This document shows, one piece after another, positions 49,601 through 61,600 of a stretch of DNA of 64,000 nucleotides (positions are counted from its first letter, which is position 1; each line of letters starts with the position of its first letter). The stretch is from Saccopteryx bilineata (taxonomy: Eukaryota > Chordata > Mammalia > Chiroptera > Emballonuridae), in the NCBI RefSeq assembly GCF_036850765.1, contig NC_089490.1, positions 240,994,442 through 241,058,441 on the forward strand. The letters run 5' to 3'. Below the pieces are notes generated by a model. That model was not told the DNA's origin and made no database searches. It saw only the letters and a program-made list of their open reading frames with translations. The translations under genes and the position numbers were made by a program.

Positions 49601-52600
49601 CCTGCAGGGGGCATGTCACCTGGTATGGGACCCTCTCATCCAGGGTCCTATCGGTCCATCTGTCTACATGGAGAGCTCTTGTGGGTTACCTGTGTGAGCA
49701 GCATCTAAAATTTGGGCTCGTCAGACATCTGAACCCCTGGGTATGTGGTGGGACAGGTCGTCTTTCTCAGAAATTTCTAGACGATCTGAACCAGGACCCC
49801 TGGATGAACCCTTTGAAGCAGCATTCTTCAGACCAGCCTCTGGGTAGTGGATCACTCCCGATGAATTCATTGAGACAGTCACAACATTGGGAGGCGTGTT
49901 GGAAGGTTGGGAGGATGTACATACTGCACAGGGTGAGGTGGGGGCACAGGGGTGAGCTATCACTCTGGGAGGGGCCTCTAGCTTAGAAAGCATTCGGCCA
50001 GAAGTCAGAGGGGGCAGCAGAGTGCAGAAAACGATTCAAGGTCAAATTCCAAACCCCTTAACGCCAAGCAAATTCCTTTCTTTTTAACCCTGATATTTAC
50101 CATGGACAACTCAGTTCTATGGTGCTGCTGTCCCTGCCATCTGGGGTCCCCGGTCCGGCTGCACCCACCCACCCATGTCACCTGCTGCCATGGAGTTTCA
50201 GAGAACACAGGTGGCTATGTCTTGTGTTGAGCACCCCCTGGGGTAATTTGCTGGGCATCTTTAGGCAGACAGAGCAGCAGGTTGTTAAGGTGGAACCCAG
50301 ATGGCCTGGAGGGGCTTTGCCTGCTGCGTCTGTCTGTGCTTTGTCATCACCCCCGGGGGTGCCTGTGTCAAGAGCAGGTCTGCCCCATGCACTTCCGAGC
50401 CGCGTGAGCCTAGAATCTGCCTCCTGCTCCCCTGCGAGTGGCGGCCGGCCTGTGGGCTGAAAGTGGATCTTTGCCCTTGGCCCATGTCCAGCATTCCTGG
50501 CTGAGCGAATAGGATTTGAAACGTCGGAGGCAGAGGAGGGGAGATGTGTGCCTGGTGTTTATATGTGAGCCGCTTCCCCGGAGGACGTGGGACGACTCCC
50601 CCGCCTGCTTCCTGCCCAGAAACTCGGCTCCTTACTCACGTTTGCTTCACTTGCTTGCCTGTGTTTGTCACAGTCACCGACGCTGTCCAGCCGTGGGGTC
50701 GAGCTCAGGGGCAGCATGGTCTCCAGAGTGTCTGTGTTTCTTCCCTCGGGGTGAGTGGCACTGGCTGTTCCCAGGCTCGGCTCCGGTGGGATCCAAAGTG
50801 TCTTCCCTCTGGGTTTGATCTGGTGTCAACAGGAACCTAGATGCAGTGAGCCTGAGCTTTCGGAAGAACCCGGGACTCGGTCTAGGCATAGCAGTGCAGC
50901 TCCACTGTGCCCTAGCTGGGACTGCCGTCCTGCATGCCCTGGCTGGACATCCAAGGGACTGTGCCTGGCTCAGACTGCACACCACAGGACGGCCACGCCC
51001 CTGCTGAGCTCTCCCGTCTCTGAGCAGCCCACTAAGCAGGAGCCATGTCCTCCCTGTACACCCGCAGTAAGGAGTTCCAGCGGAACAGGAAGTCCCCTTC
51101 AGACTCGCCCCCCGCGTCTCCCTCGCCCACAGCCAAGACTCTCCGAGTAAGTGCGTGTCGTCTCCGTGTGTGTCTGGGATGCAGGCTTAGAGCTCCACAG
51201 GGCAGGGGTTCGGGACAGGCCCTGCTGGCTGCTGTGTGGGGTGATAGGCCCATGAGCAGAGGTCCTGTGCCAGCAGATCGCTGTGTGACCGTCCTGTGTC
51301 TGAGCCCTTCACAGGCACCAGCTGCCCGGCACTGAAGTTTCTGAGTCCTCGTCACTGTGTCTCTCTGGCCTGTTCTCACTGTACAGAGCTATATTTAGTT
51401 GTTCCCTTTCCTGTGTTTTATGGGTCAATACTATGTTTTTAAAAGAATAACTCCCAGGCAGCCGTGGGACTGTGTACAGTAACCTTCAGTTATGAGCATG
51501 TGTATGTGTCTGTGTGTGACACAGACAGCTGAGCCAGGCGCTGTGATGCATGAGTCCTCCTGCTTGGCCTCGAAGAGGTGGGCTTCAGCGGCAGAGAAGC
51601 GACTGCCATCGGCTCCAGGCCAACCACTGAGAGTGTTGTGTCTGCGGGGAGCACCCTGGGCCTCCAGTGGCGTCTGCTGTGTGCAGCTCCTTGTTAGGGA
51701 GCAAGATGCTATACACAGAGGTAGTGGGGTTGTCGCTCCTTATTTGGGGGCTGAGCACACTTCTGTGCTCTTCTGTGTCCTCCCCCGGGGCGTACAGGGC
51801 ACCATGTATGCAGGGTCTCAACACCAGCACTGCTTAGTGCCCAGACACCAAAACATTTTGTTACAAATCTGTTTATTCTTAAGTCCCTCAGGGGGACCGA
51901 CAGGGCTCACCATGGGCCCAGCACCTTGGCAGCTGCCACTCAAGGTTCTCAAAACAGAACCCCTTCCTTCATTGTATCCCCTTGTACCACCATCCCTGAG
52001 CCACACGTGGTATGTGGTGCAGTGACACTGGTCCCTTTCCTCCTTCCTTCTGTGAAACTGAGTTCAGTGTGACCCAGGCCACATATCCTGTGGCTGAGCC
52101 TATGCCACATCCAGGAGACTCACATCACTTATGGCCGAGTTCTCTGCTGATCCCACCGCAGCCATGCCCACCAGCCCACCTCCTGCCGCCCCCTTTCTGC
52201 CGGGTGCATGAGCAGGCACTTGCACTTCTGTGCCCGTCTGTTTTCTCAGCTGCCATCTCTGCTGGGTGCCCAACGTCGCTGGGGGACGGACCATGTCAGG
52301 ATTCTGAACAAAAACATGAGCTTTACACCTAGAACACCTGACCTGTGTCAGGTGCTTCACTCCGGTTCCCTGCAAGGGGAGGACTGTGGTGCGAAGAGAG
52401 CGCTCATAGCACCAGAGCCGGGCAGCCGTCTGGTCTGACCGCCAACCACATCCACCCACAGCACTGGCATCTGATCAGACGCAGCTGAAGGTTGGGGACA
52501 CGTTAGGGTCAGACCATGCTAAGAGCTTGGGTAACTGGGCACCCCACACCCAGATATGGGGGGACCCAGAGCTGGGGCTGCGACTGCAGAGCAGGGAGGG

Positions 52601-55600
52601 GCTGGCTCAGACCCCAGTCCACACAGAAGAGGCTGTGGCCCCGCACAGGGCCTGGTGGGGCCCTGTGAACCTAAATGAGTCCCCGCTTAGGGACTGCAGC
52701 CTCCTCTGTTGACAGCAGAGCTGGGGCCTGTACTGTGAGGCTAGGGAGCCAAAGCGTCTGAGCATCTCAGAGTGGAGATGGGCCGAGGCAGGGTGTGACC
52801 CAGGGACGAGGGAGTTAAAGGGGTGTGGCTTCGGCCTGCCTTGTGCATGGTGCTCTGACACGGAGCCAAGGTGCATGTTCTGGTTCTGCCTTGCTGTGGG
52901 GAGAGGGGCTGTGAGTCCCAACTTCCATAAAAGGAAATGCCCTCCACAGGAACTTCACAGTGACAGCTGTGCACAGGGGACCAGTGTGGGCACCACGTCT
53001 CAGACAGACTGCAATACACCGAGCAGACCTTACTCTCACTTGAGAACAACCTGTGGGATGCCTCAGTCACACGTGCATTGACACTGTCCCTGCCTGGCAG
53101 ACTGGGGACCCTTCTAAAACAACCAGTGTTGCCCAGAGATTGTGCAATTGAGACCCTCCCTAACGCGAAGCTACTTCTATGCGGAAGAATGTCCTCACCA
53201 GCCAGGATTTTTGTTTACTTTCTCCCATTTGTGTTACAAAAATAGTTTTTTTGTTCTCTGAACATAAAATTATACTATTAAACACGATTCTCTCTTTGTA
53301 GGGACAATGTCTAACCCCCCAACAGAGCCCATCCCCCGCCTGTGTCCCCTTCCCCCACACACACCACATGGCCACCAGGCCTGTGCCCCAGTCTCAACCC
53401 AGAATTGTAAGATCGTCATTTTAAACCATTCTTTTGGCATTCACACCTCCAGGTCTCTGAAGCTGGGAGCTCCCCGAGTTCTAGTTCTGCTCTCCTCGAT
53501 CCGGCTCAGGAGCAGCCACTGCTGGAGTCAGTCTGGGTTCTGTGGGAACCACAGCCATTTGTTTGAGCCTCTGTCCTCCCTCTGTGGCCACTCATGTGGT
53601 GCCAGGTTCACAGATGGTACAAGCGCTTCCTGTGATGTGACTTTCCAACTCTAAAAAATATCTCTGAGCTACAGGTCATTAGACACCTTTAGCTCTTTCA
53701 TTTTAATCACTGTGCATCATACTGGGTCTCAAGTTCATAAAGTCTGTTAACTTAGAAACTGGCTAACTTACGTGGCTTAGCATTTTTCAGTGCTCTTGGA
53801 AGCAAGAACCAGGTAATCGTTGGCCAGTGTTCTCATGTTATTACTTCCTAATTTAATGTGAGTTTTTAATATAGGGCATATCCCGAGATAAAGTACTAAA
53901 ATGTGTCCAAACATGAGTGCTCAGCTAGTTATTATTCTGAATAGTATTGAAGTAAGTGGCTTGTCAGCTCAACCCTGGGAATCCTTAACAAGACAGATTT
54001 TCATTGGCTGAGATTTCTGACAATAGGATTGACCTGCATTTGTAAACCAAGTCAGTAGCATTTTCCCATGTAATCTGGGTTGCTACATCAGGACCGAAGT
54101 TTCTACAGAAACACAAAGATGTTACATAATTCCCTCTTCAACCCCGATGCAAACAGGGAGCAGCCAACAGCTGCGCAGACTCGGCGCCGACAAACCCCAG
54201 GTGCCTTGAGTGGCAGCTCTCCAGTGCAGAGCCTGCGCACTGGGGAGATGGGAACCGTGGGTGCCGTCTGTCCTGTGTAGTCACCCCTGCCGTCTCACAT
54301 GGGCTTGGGCACCACCGACTGGGAATTCATTCTCCACTCCACAGTCTGTCATCAGGCGGACAGTGCTGATTATGGTTCTATCCACTCCCATGACTCAGGA
54401 AGGCAGTGAGCATTATTACCCTTCAGTCTCAGGTCCATGACTCAGTGCAGGGCAGCAGATGGGAGGCAGAGGGTGTCAACTGGAAAGTGGTTCCACTGTT
54501 AGGTGTGAGCTGGAGGTCGTTTGTTTGGGACATTCAATGTTTAGGCAGTAGCCTGAAGCTGAGGAGGAGAATAGGCTGAGAACATGGGTATTTATGGTGA
54601 CGCCGTGGGAGCTGTGGGCTGGTCTCAGGCTGAGGGAAGAGCTAAGGGGGTTGGGGGCTGCAATGGACCTGGCCCCTTCTTCCCGTGCGGGCCCAGGGCC
54701 ACATGTGGGCACAGCCTGATGCTGCTTTGTCAGCTTGTTGTCAGAGCGATGCGCTCTCGTTCTCACTGAGAAATTCAGGAGGTCAGTTCAGGGTCAGCTT
54801 GGAGTTGAGTTTCTAGTTGTATTTTTATTTTCAGTGCCTAGCGAGCCATGTGAGCAGGGCAGCTCTTCAGATGGGAGAGGTTCCCGTGTTCCTCAGTGCT
54901 GTATATCTTTGCTTCTCTCTCAGTCTCATAATGTTGGGAGCCAACCATTCCCCATCAGGAGCCCTGGGATACAGCGGGCTTTCATCCTCTGTGTCAGCCC
55001 GTGGCTTCTCTCCCCGTGTGTCCTGCAGGGGCGCTGGTGGTCACAGCCGTGCTCAGCACCCATGCAGTGAGTGGAAACAGAAGCCACAGGTACATGAGGC
55101 TCACCATGAAGGCCGTGTGTCACATCTCTGTGTAGACTTCCAAGGTCAGCTCTGCCGGGCTGGTGGTCTGGGGAGAGCAGGTCAGAGAGGGAGTAGGAAT
55201 CCACCTGGATGGACAGAACCTAAGTGAGCCCCGGCCTGAGGTTACAGAGCCAGTGGGTGAGCCCACACTGGGCGGCATGACCTGCAGGTATAAGAGGCGC
55301 GTCTGTTCTGTAGTCAGCTCGCTGGACTAGACGCATCAGCCACCATACCTTCTCATCCATACACGATGAGGTACAACTGCAATCGGCGGCCACACCCAGC
55401 AGTGAGATTTTTCAGGAACATGACATAAACTGAGCGTATGTGTGGTATTTCTTGACTTTCCTGACTTTATTTCATATATCAAGTATCTGATAAAGACAGG
55501 TCAGGGCGGTAATTTGCTGGAAGTGTGTAAACTCTCTCCACACACCTGCTTCAGCTGAATCAGAATTCATATCACCGATGCCAGCATGACCTCCCAGCTG

Positions 55601-58600
55601 CTGCTGACTGGCCGTCCTGTGGGCATTGCTCACTTTGGGGAAGTCATAGATATGCCAGGGCATGTTTTTCTTATAGGGGAATTCTTGTGGTTGTGGGAAC
55701 TTCTGAAATGCCTCCCCAGCAAAGTCCTAGTCTCCTCCCCAGAACCCATAAATATGAGAAATTTGTGGTCCCACGGTTGTGTTATTTGGCACAATGAATA
55801 TTAGAGGGAGATTTTCCCAACTGGTGACTGGAGGGAGCCCAGCAGTGCCGGTAGGGAATGTAGTGCCCCTCCACCAGCCAGCAGCGGGTCGGAGACGGGG
55901 ACCCCGACCTTCAGCCACAGACACTGGGCTCTGCCAACAACCCAAGTGAGCAGAGAGGTGAGGCCAGTCAGCAACCCCTGAACAGGGCACCCAGGGGAGC
56001 CAGACTGGACTTTCAACCCCAGAACCGTGGGTCATAGATGTTGTCTGAACCGGTAAGGTTTGGGTCACCTGTTAGGCAGAGCAGGAAGGAGGAAGTACTC
56101 ATTTCCTACATGTGGGAAGGTCCCCCGATGCTGGCCCATTGTCACGCCTGCTGCATGTCGCTGTGTGAGCCTGGTCATTCCACCCTGTGTGAAAGGCCAC
56201 TTCTAAGCTAGAGACCTGCAGGCTTTCAGGTTTCCCAAGCACCTCTGCTGCTGCAGTCACACATGGAGCATGCCAGCCCAAGGCTGCAGGGCCTGTGTCT
56301 CGCTCAGACACACCTGGAAGCTGGAGTGATTCAACAAGTTTTAAAATTGTTGCTTTTCCGTTAACTCAGATAACGATTGGTCTGCAGTCGCCATGGAGTC
56401 TGACAGCTGCTCACCATGCTGGCTGGCTTAGGGTCGTGGGTGTGAGAGTCCGGTGGGGGCTGTTTTCTTGAGTCCCCCCTCCCCCACATACACATATACA
56501 CAGCTCAGGCTGTCCCTGGCCGGCCAGTGGCAGGCATGCGGTATGGAGGCCCTGCTGGCTGGTCCTCTGCAGGGAAGTGAGGCTCTCCTCACTGCCGGTG
56601 GGCTGGGTACCAAGGCCCCTGGTGGCAGACACGTGACCTGCTCTCCTTTCCCTCCACCCAGCTTTCCAGAGCCAAGGTTTTATTTTAAACGTGGGCAGAG
56701 GGGTTTGGTTTTAATTATGTGCTTTCCTGAACTCCCAGTAACTCTCAAGTTAAAAGCTTTTGCAGGGTTTTCCTAAGCCAGCCTCTGGTGTTCTGCAAGC
56801 CATACTCATTTCACAAATCAGAACCGCCTGGTCCATCCCTTCCCCCACCCGAGGGGATGGCAGTCTTTGCTCTGTTCTTTTATTAGAAACAGGTCCCGAC
56901 TGAGGAGCTTATTAGGGGAGAGATTCAGGGATGCTAGAGCAAGGAGCTTGCTGCTCGGGTTCGCTGCAGTCCCAGCCTCTGGTCACGCCTTCTGTCCCAT
57001 GCTCCTCTCCCTGGTGTCGGGCAGCGTCCATCTCTCCTGCTTTGGGCCCCCTTGCAGCATCTGCTGTCCCCAGTTGGTCTATGAAAGCTGTGACAACTCT
57101 TGCTCTGGACAGTTTTCATCCAGTTTCAGCATGATACCATGCTCGCGGGACTACAGGGAGGGCAGAGCAATGTCCCTTGCCCACAGACGTTCCTCTGAGG
57201 GTCTTCACGAGTCACCAGCAGATTGGACAGAAGACAAACGTGTGTCATTGCGCACAGACAAGCCTCAGAGGACCTGAGCCTGGGCTCTGCAACACCTCTG
57301 TCTGCTGCCACCAGGCCAGCCTCCAGAACCTCCCGTGACATTCCCCTTGCTGTGTCCTGTCTGCCTCTTAGGAGGTCACTTCCTGCTCACCATTCTCACA
57401 TCCACACAGGAGTCTTTGTCCCTGCCCCATTGTCCCTGCCTGTCCCCACTGAGCAGCATCGGCTTTCTGGACAGGACTGTGCTTTGTGGGAGGGACAGCA
57501 GGATGAAGCCTCCAGCGCCTTCCACCCAAGAAACCCAGACGTCTCCCAAATCCTGTCAGGGTCCTTGTCAGCACCAGACCGCATCTAGTCCCAGACCTGT
57601 GCCCCTAGGGAGCTGTGTGACGACGAGAGCCCAGTGCTGAGCACACGTCCTGCCCGAGCTCCAGCCCCCAGCCCCATGCACATGCTTCCGGCTCATTTCT
57701 GTCCCGGATGCTGTCTGGTTGGCACCCAGGGCCTTTGCGATGCCACCCATCCTACCTGTGGTGAAGTCGCTGCTCCCCTGTGGCCAGTCAGCCTTCCCGG
57801 ACACACTGGGCAGCAAGGAACCTGGAGTCCCATGAGCTCTGGTGTCCGGCAAAGGCCGGTGTGTCTGCGGCGGTGGTAAGGAAGGACTGAGGGGGCATCG
57901 GCCTCCTCTACCTGACTCTCGGCATTGACGGCCCCCCCAGAGGAAATGGAAAGTGCAATCCTCACATGCCCAGGAAAACAGCAGGCAGCTAGCGCTGCTC
58001 GTCATGCTGCGTAGGAGTGAGCACTGTGTGGACTTGTATATCCCATCTCAGGAAGAAGAGGAAGGGCAGGGTGGGCGCATGGTCATAGCTGGGTCCCTGC
58101 CCACACTGGGGGAGGGTGGTGCCCACCCCTGTGGAGAGTAAACAGGCTCCTGACTCACTGTTCCATGTGGGGAGCCCAGTTCCCTGCTCCTAGGTCCTGG
58201 TTAGTGTGCCCTTCTCCAACCACATCAAGTTCCCACCTGGAATCTTTGCAACCGAGAGTGGGGGGTGGGGCGGGCAGCAGAGGAGGCCGGTGCTTAGCTC
58301 CTGCCTTGAGAGGAGGTGGCACCTTGCAGTCACATGCTGGACACTGTCAGAGCTGAGGTCCAGCCACAGGCATCAAGCCTCCCCAGAAACAGGACCGTGT
58401 GGGCATGTGTGCTGAGCACCCATGGTGATTGGGGCCCCTCTGGCCCCGCATGAGGATCACAGTATGGTTTTAGAACATATGTGTGTTTGTGCGTCTCTCG
58501 TATTCCTGTCCCAGAGCCAGCTGCTTCTCAGAAGCCACTGGTTGTCACCGCTGTTTCTGGAGCACTCAGGCTTCCTCATGCTGCTCTAGCCTGGGCTGCC

Positions 58601-61600
58601 GGCTGGGCCCACTCCGCCTTCCCGCGACCCTGGTCTCAACACATCTTAGGCTCAGTGTCCCCAGCCTTTGCCATATGACCGACACTTGCAGCCTTGGACC
58701 TGGCATTGCACAGTATCCTGTTCCTGGGTCCTGTCACAGGACTGTGGTGAGAAGCAATGAGGAAGTAGTTTGTGGGAGGGGTTTAAATTTAGTGTCTGTT
58801 TTTGAAAAAAGTCTCAAGAAAGAGAAGAACAAACCTGGTTAATGTTAAAGTAGTTGACTGGCTCTTGCTGAATGAGTCACAGAGGTCCTGACCCCAGCTG
58901 GGCAAGTGTTCTTTGTGCGCGACCCCCGACCCGCTGTCCTACATGGACGCGTCTTTGTGTTCAGTCACGTGCTGCCTCCCCAGGGCTGTCCCACAGAATG
59001 GCCCTTTTCAAAAGTCCTATAAGAAGTATCTAAAGATGCTCAGCCTGTTGAAAGTCTCCAGGACTGAGGTCAGGACATGGACGTCTGCGGAAGCAACCCT
59101 GGTCAGAGAGGTTTCCACGGAGAGAGGTTGCTGGCTCTGTCCTTCCTGGGGACAGTGGAGTAGGGAGCGGCTATCGTGTGTGGTGTGTCGTTGGCTGAGG
59201 CTCTGGCGGAGAAAGCCATTGGCTACTCCTCAGCAGTTCGCTGTCCCTGATGTTTATGGATTGTTGAGCCCTTGCTTCCTTTTTTTTTTTTGTCTTTGAA
59301 GATTTCATTAACACCTCAGAAGAGGAAATAAGCAAATGCATTGAAATCAATTGAGTTTTTATTTGCCCAAGTTCTTTTAAAAGAAAAAAATACCAAGAGA
59401 CTTTGAGGTCGCCTGTGACCACAGATAAATGGGCAGCGTGGACACCACTGTCCCTGCTGAGGCCCTGGCCCCCAGAAGTCCTTTCTTCTGAGACCCCGAA
59501 CTTTCCCACCACCACCCCAGGGTGAGGGGAAGGCCAGACACTGTCCTGAGGTTCCTGTCTGCAGGAGCTCACTCGTGGCAGGGTTGGGGGCTGGTGACCC
59601 GACGGAAGTGAATAGAATAGGTACCAAGACGAGAGCCCCGGCATCCCTGGAGCACAAGGTGGTGGGGGCAGGTTGTGGTCGGTTCTCATGCTGTCATCCT
59701 GGTTCTGGGAAGCACTGTCCCCACATTGTCCAGGCCGGGTCCTGGGGCAGAGGGGTGAGCTGAGGCGGCCCTGCTTCTCCGAACTGCACCCCTCCTCCCC
59801 GTGCGGTGGAGACGTCTGAGTGTAAAAGTGCGTGTGTAAGTGAAGCACATGTGTCTGGTCCTGTCAATGCTGGTTTTAATCTGTGTTTTGTTTTGTTTTT
59901 GTCTCTTCCTGTCTCTAGCACGAAAGACTCTCTAGGTAAGAACGCCCCGTTTACACGCATGCTTAGCTCATGTGTGGTGCATGTCGGTCAAGCTCGGCTG
60001 TCATGTGTGTGTCACTGCCTCCTGTTTCCCTGGCCCCTAAGCACTCCCACATGGCCAGTCATAACGGGCAGCTGACAGCCAGCTGGAGTAGCCGTGGGTG
60101 GTAGGGTCTCACCAGTCCCCGACCTGTGTGCACGGGTGTCAGTGATCATGGAAGTTCAGGGAGTTTGTCAGAGCCTGGGGTGAGCCTCCAGCTTCTCCCT
60201 TCCTCCTTGAGGGCACAGATCCCCTCATCTTACAGAATAAGAGAAAGAGGCACTGGGCCGTGGTCCGAGCCCTGTGGACACCCCAACCTGTGATGGGGAA
60301 GTGCAGCCATCTCTTTGCTTGGCAACTGAACGGGCTTTTCATTAGTGTTTTTTAGTGTTGAAAGCTTGCCTGGGCTCTCCCTCTGCTCCCCTCCCTCCAG
60401 CACCCTGCACTGCAGGTGAACAGTGTGCACCTATCTCAGCGGAAAGTTAGTGTATGAAATTGGAGCATAGTATTTTCCTACGGTTAATTTCTTGTGAACT
60501 CTTACATGATAATGGCCTTTTATGGGAAGACTTTCTTTCCAGACTTCAAAACGTGCTCTAAAACTGTAGGAATTAAAATTCAAGACCAAACAGGCCTATG
60601 CAACACAGTGGGTAGCCCTAAAAAACCATGTATGAGTGGTGACTTTCTTTTCATTGATTGATTTTAGAGAGATGAGGAGAGGAGAAAGGAAGCTTTCATT
60701 TGTTGTTCCCCTTAGTTGTGCAACTGAGCTGAGTGGCCAGGACTGTGAGGTGACTTTTAAAACCTGTGATCATTTGAGCAATTAACTATTTGGGAAAATA
60801 ACTTCTTCCCTCAAACTGTACCAAAAGATAAACCAACCCCCCCCCCAAATAAAATAGAACTAAAAAAAGACTTCATGTGGGTTGTAATTTTTGAGAGATT
60901 TCACTACAAAGGCCGTAGCAGAGAACATTTAATCTTCATGTGAGAAGGACCTTCTCAAGCATAAAGATAAAAGTTGTCAGATTCATGTAAAGATGGAAGT
61001 GCTTGCTAGTGAGTAACGCATAAACAGAGACAGGAAGTCAGTGCCCCCACAATCTGATGAGAAAGGTGGACAGAGCCACGTGGAAACAGTTCAGAAGGAA
61101 AGGAAGACGGACAACCACAGACGTGAGGATCTCCCTGATGCCTAAAGCACCAACGGCAGCGGCAGTCAGATGGTCTCCTGGTGGGTTGGCAAGGGTGGCA
61201 CCTCCCTGTGGGGCAGGACAGAACATAGTTGTTCACCCCTCGACTTCTAAGCTCTCATCCTCATAAAGTAGTTGGACACATGTCCTACGATCTATGGACA
61301 GGTCTCAGTGTCACATTATTTTTATCTGCTAAAAGTCCACAGAGGATGATTAAGCCATGCAGGCACACCATTCCCTAAAAAACGGTGCAAACTTGACATA
61401 TTTTTACTTAGGTGATGAGAGGCCTGCAATCGTAGCCACAAGTGTAGAGAGGAGGAAGAGTTGTAAAACCATGTATTTCATCTGAGTTTATAGACATCCA
61501 TTCTAACATACCTGTATTTAACATCTTGCAAGAATGAGCTACGCTGCTCATAGTGACTGTGCTCTAGGCAGGACTACGGGTGACTTTTAGTCTCTGTTCT

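Larger units (their letters stand above)
39374..59918 (+). other. Intron between W17 and W18 (20.5 kb) hosting the M21 first exon
   Basis: Listed separately are the hAT element (39978-40474), SINEs (44073, 46253, 48819 and 49009), a MER scrap (44775-44860) and the M21 exon (51045-51146). MIR traces lie near 40675-40780 and 41095-41170. The stretches 41200-44070, 46470-48690, 49335-50490 and 51150-59900 show no further exon, RNA gene or repeat I can name, apart from a doubtful LTR-like patch at about 55700-56050. Confidence 0.5.

Noticed and set aside
59171..59848. 225-codon antisense open frame
   Set aside because: No domain, no start context and low-complexity composition. It lies in an intron and has overlapping frames on the same strand.
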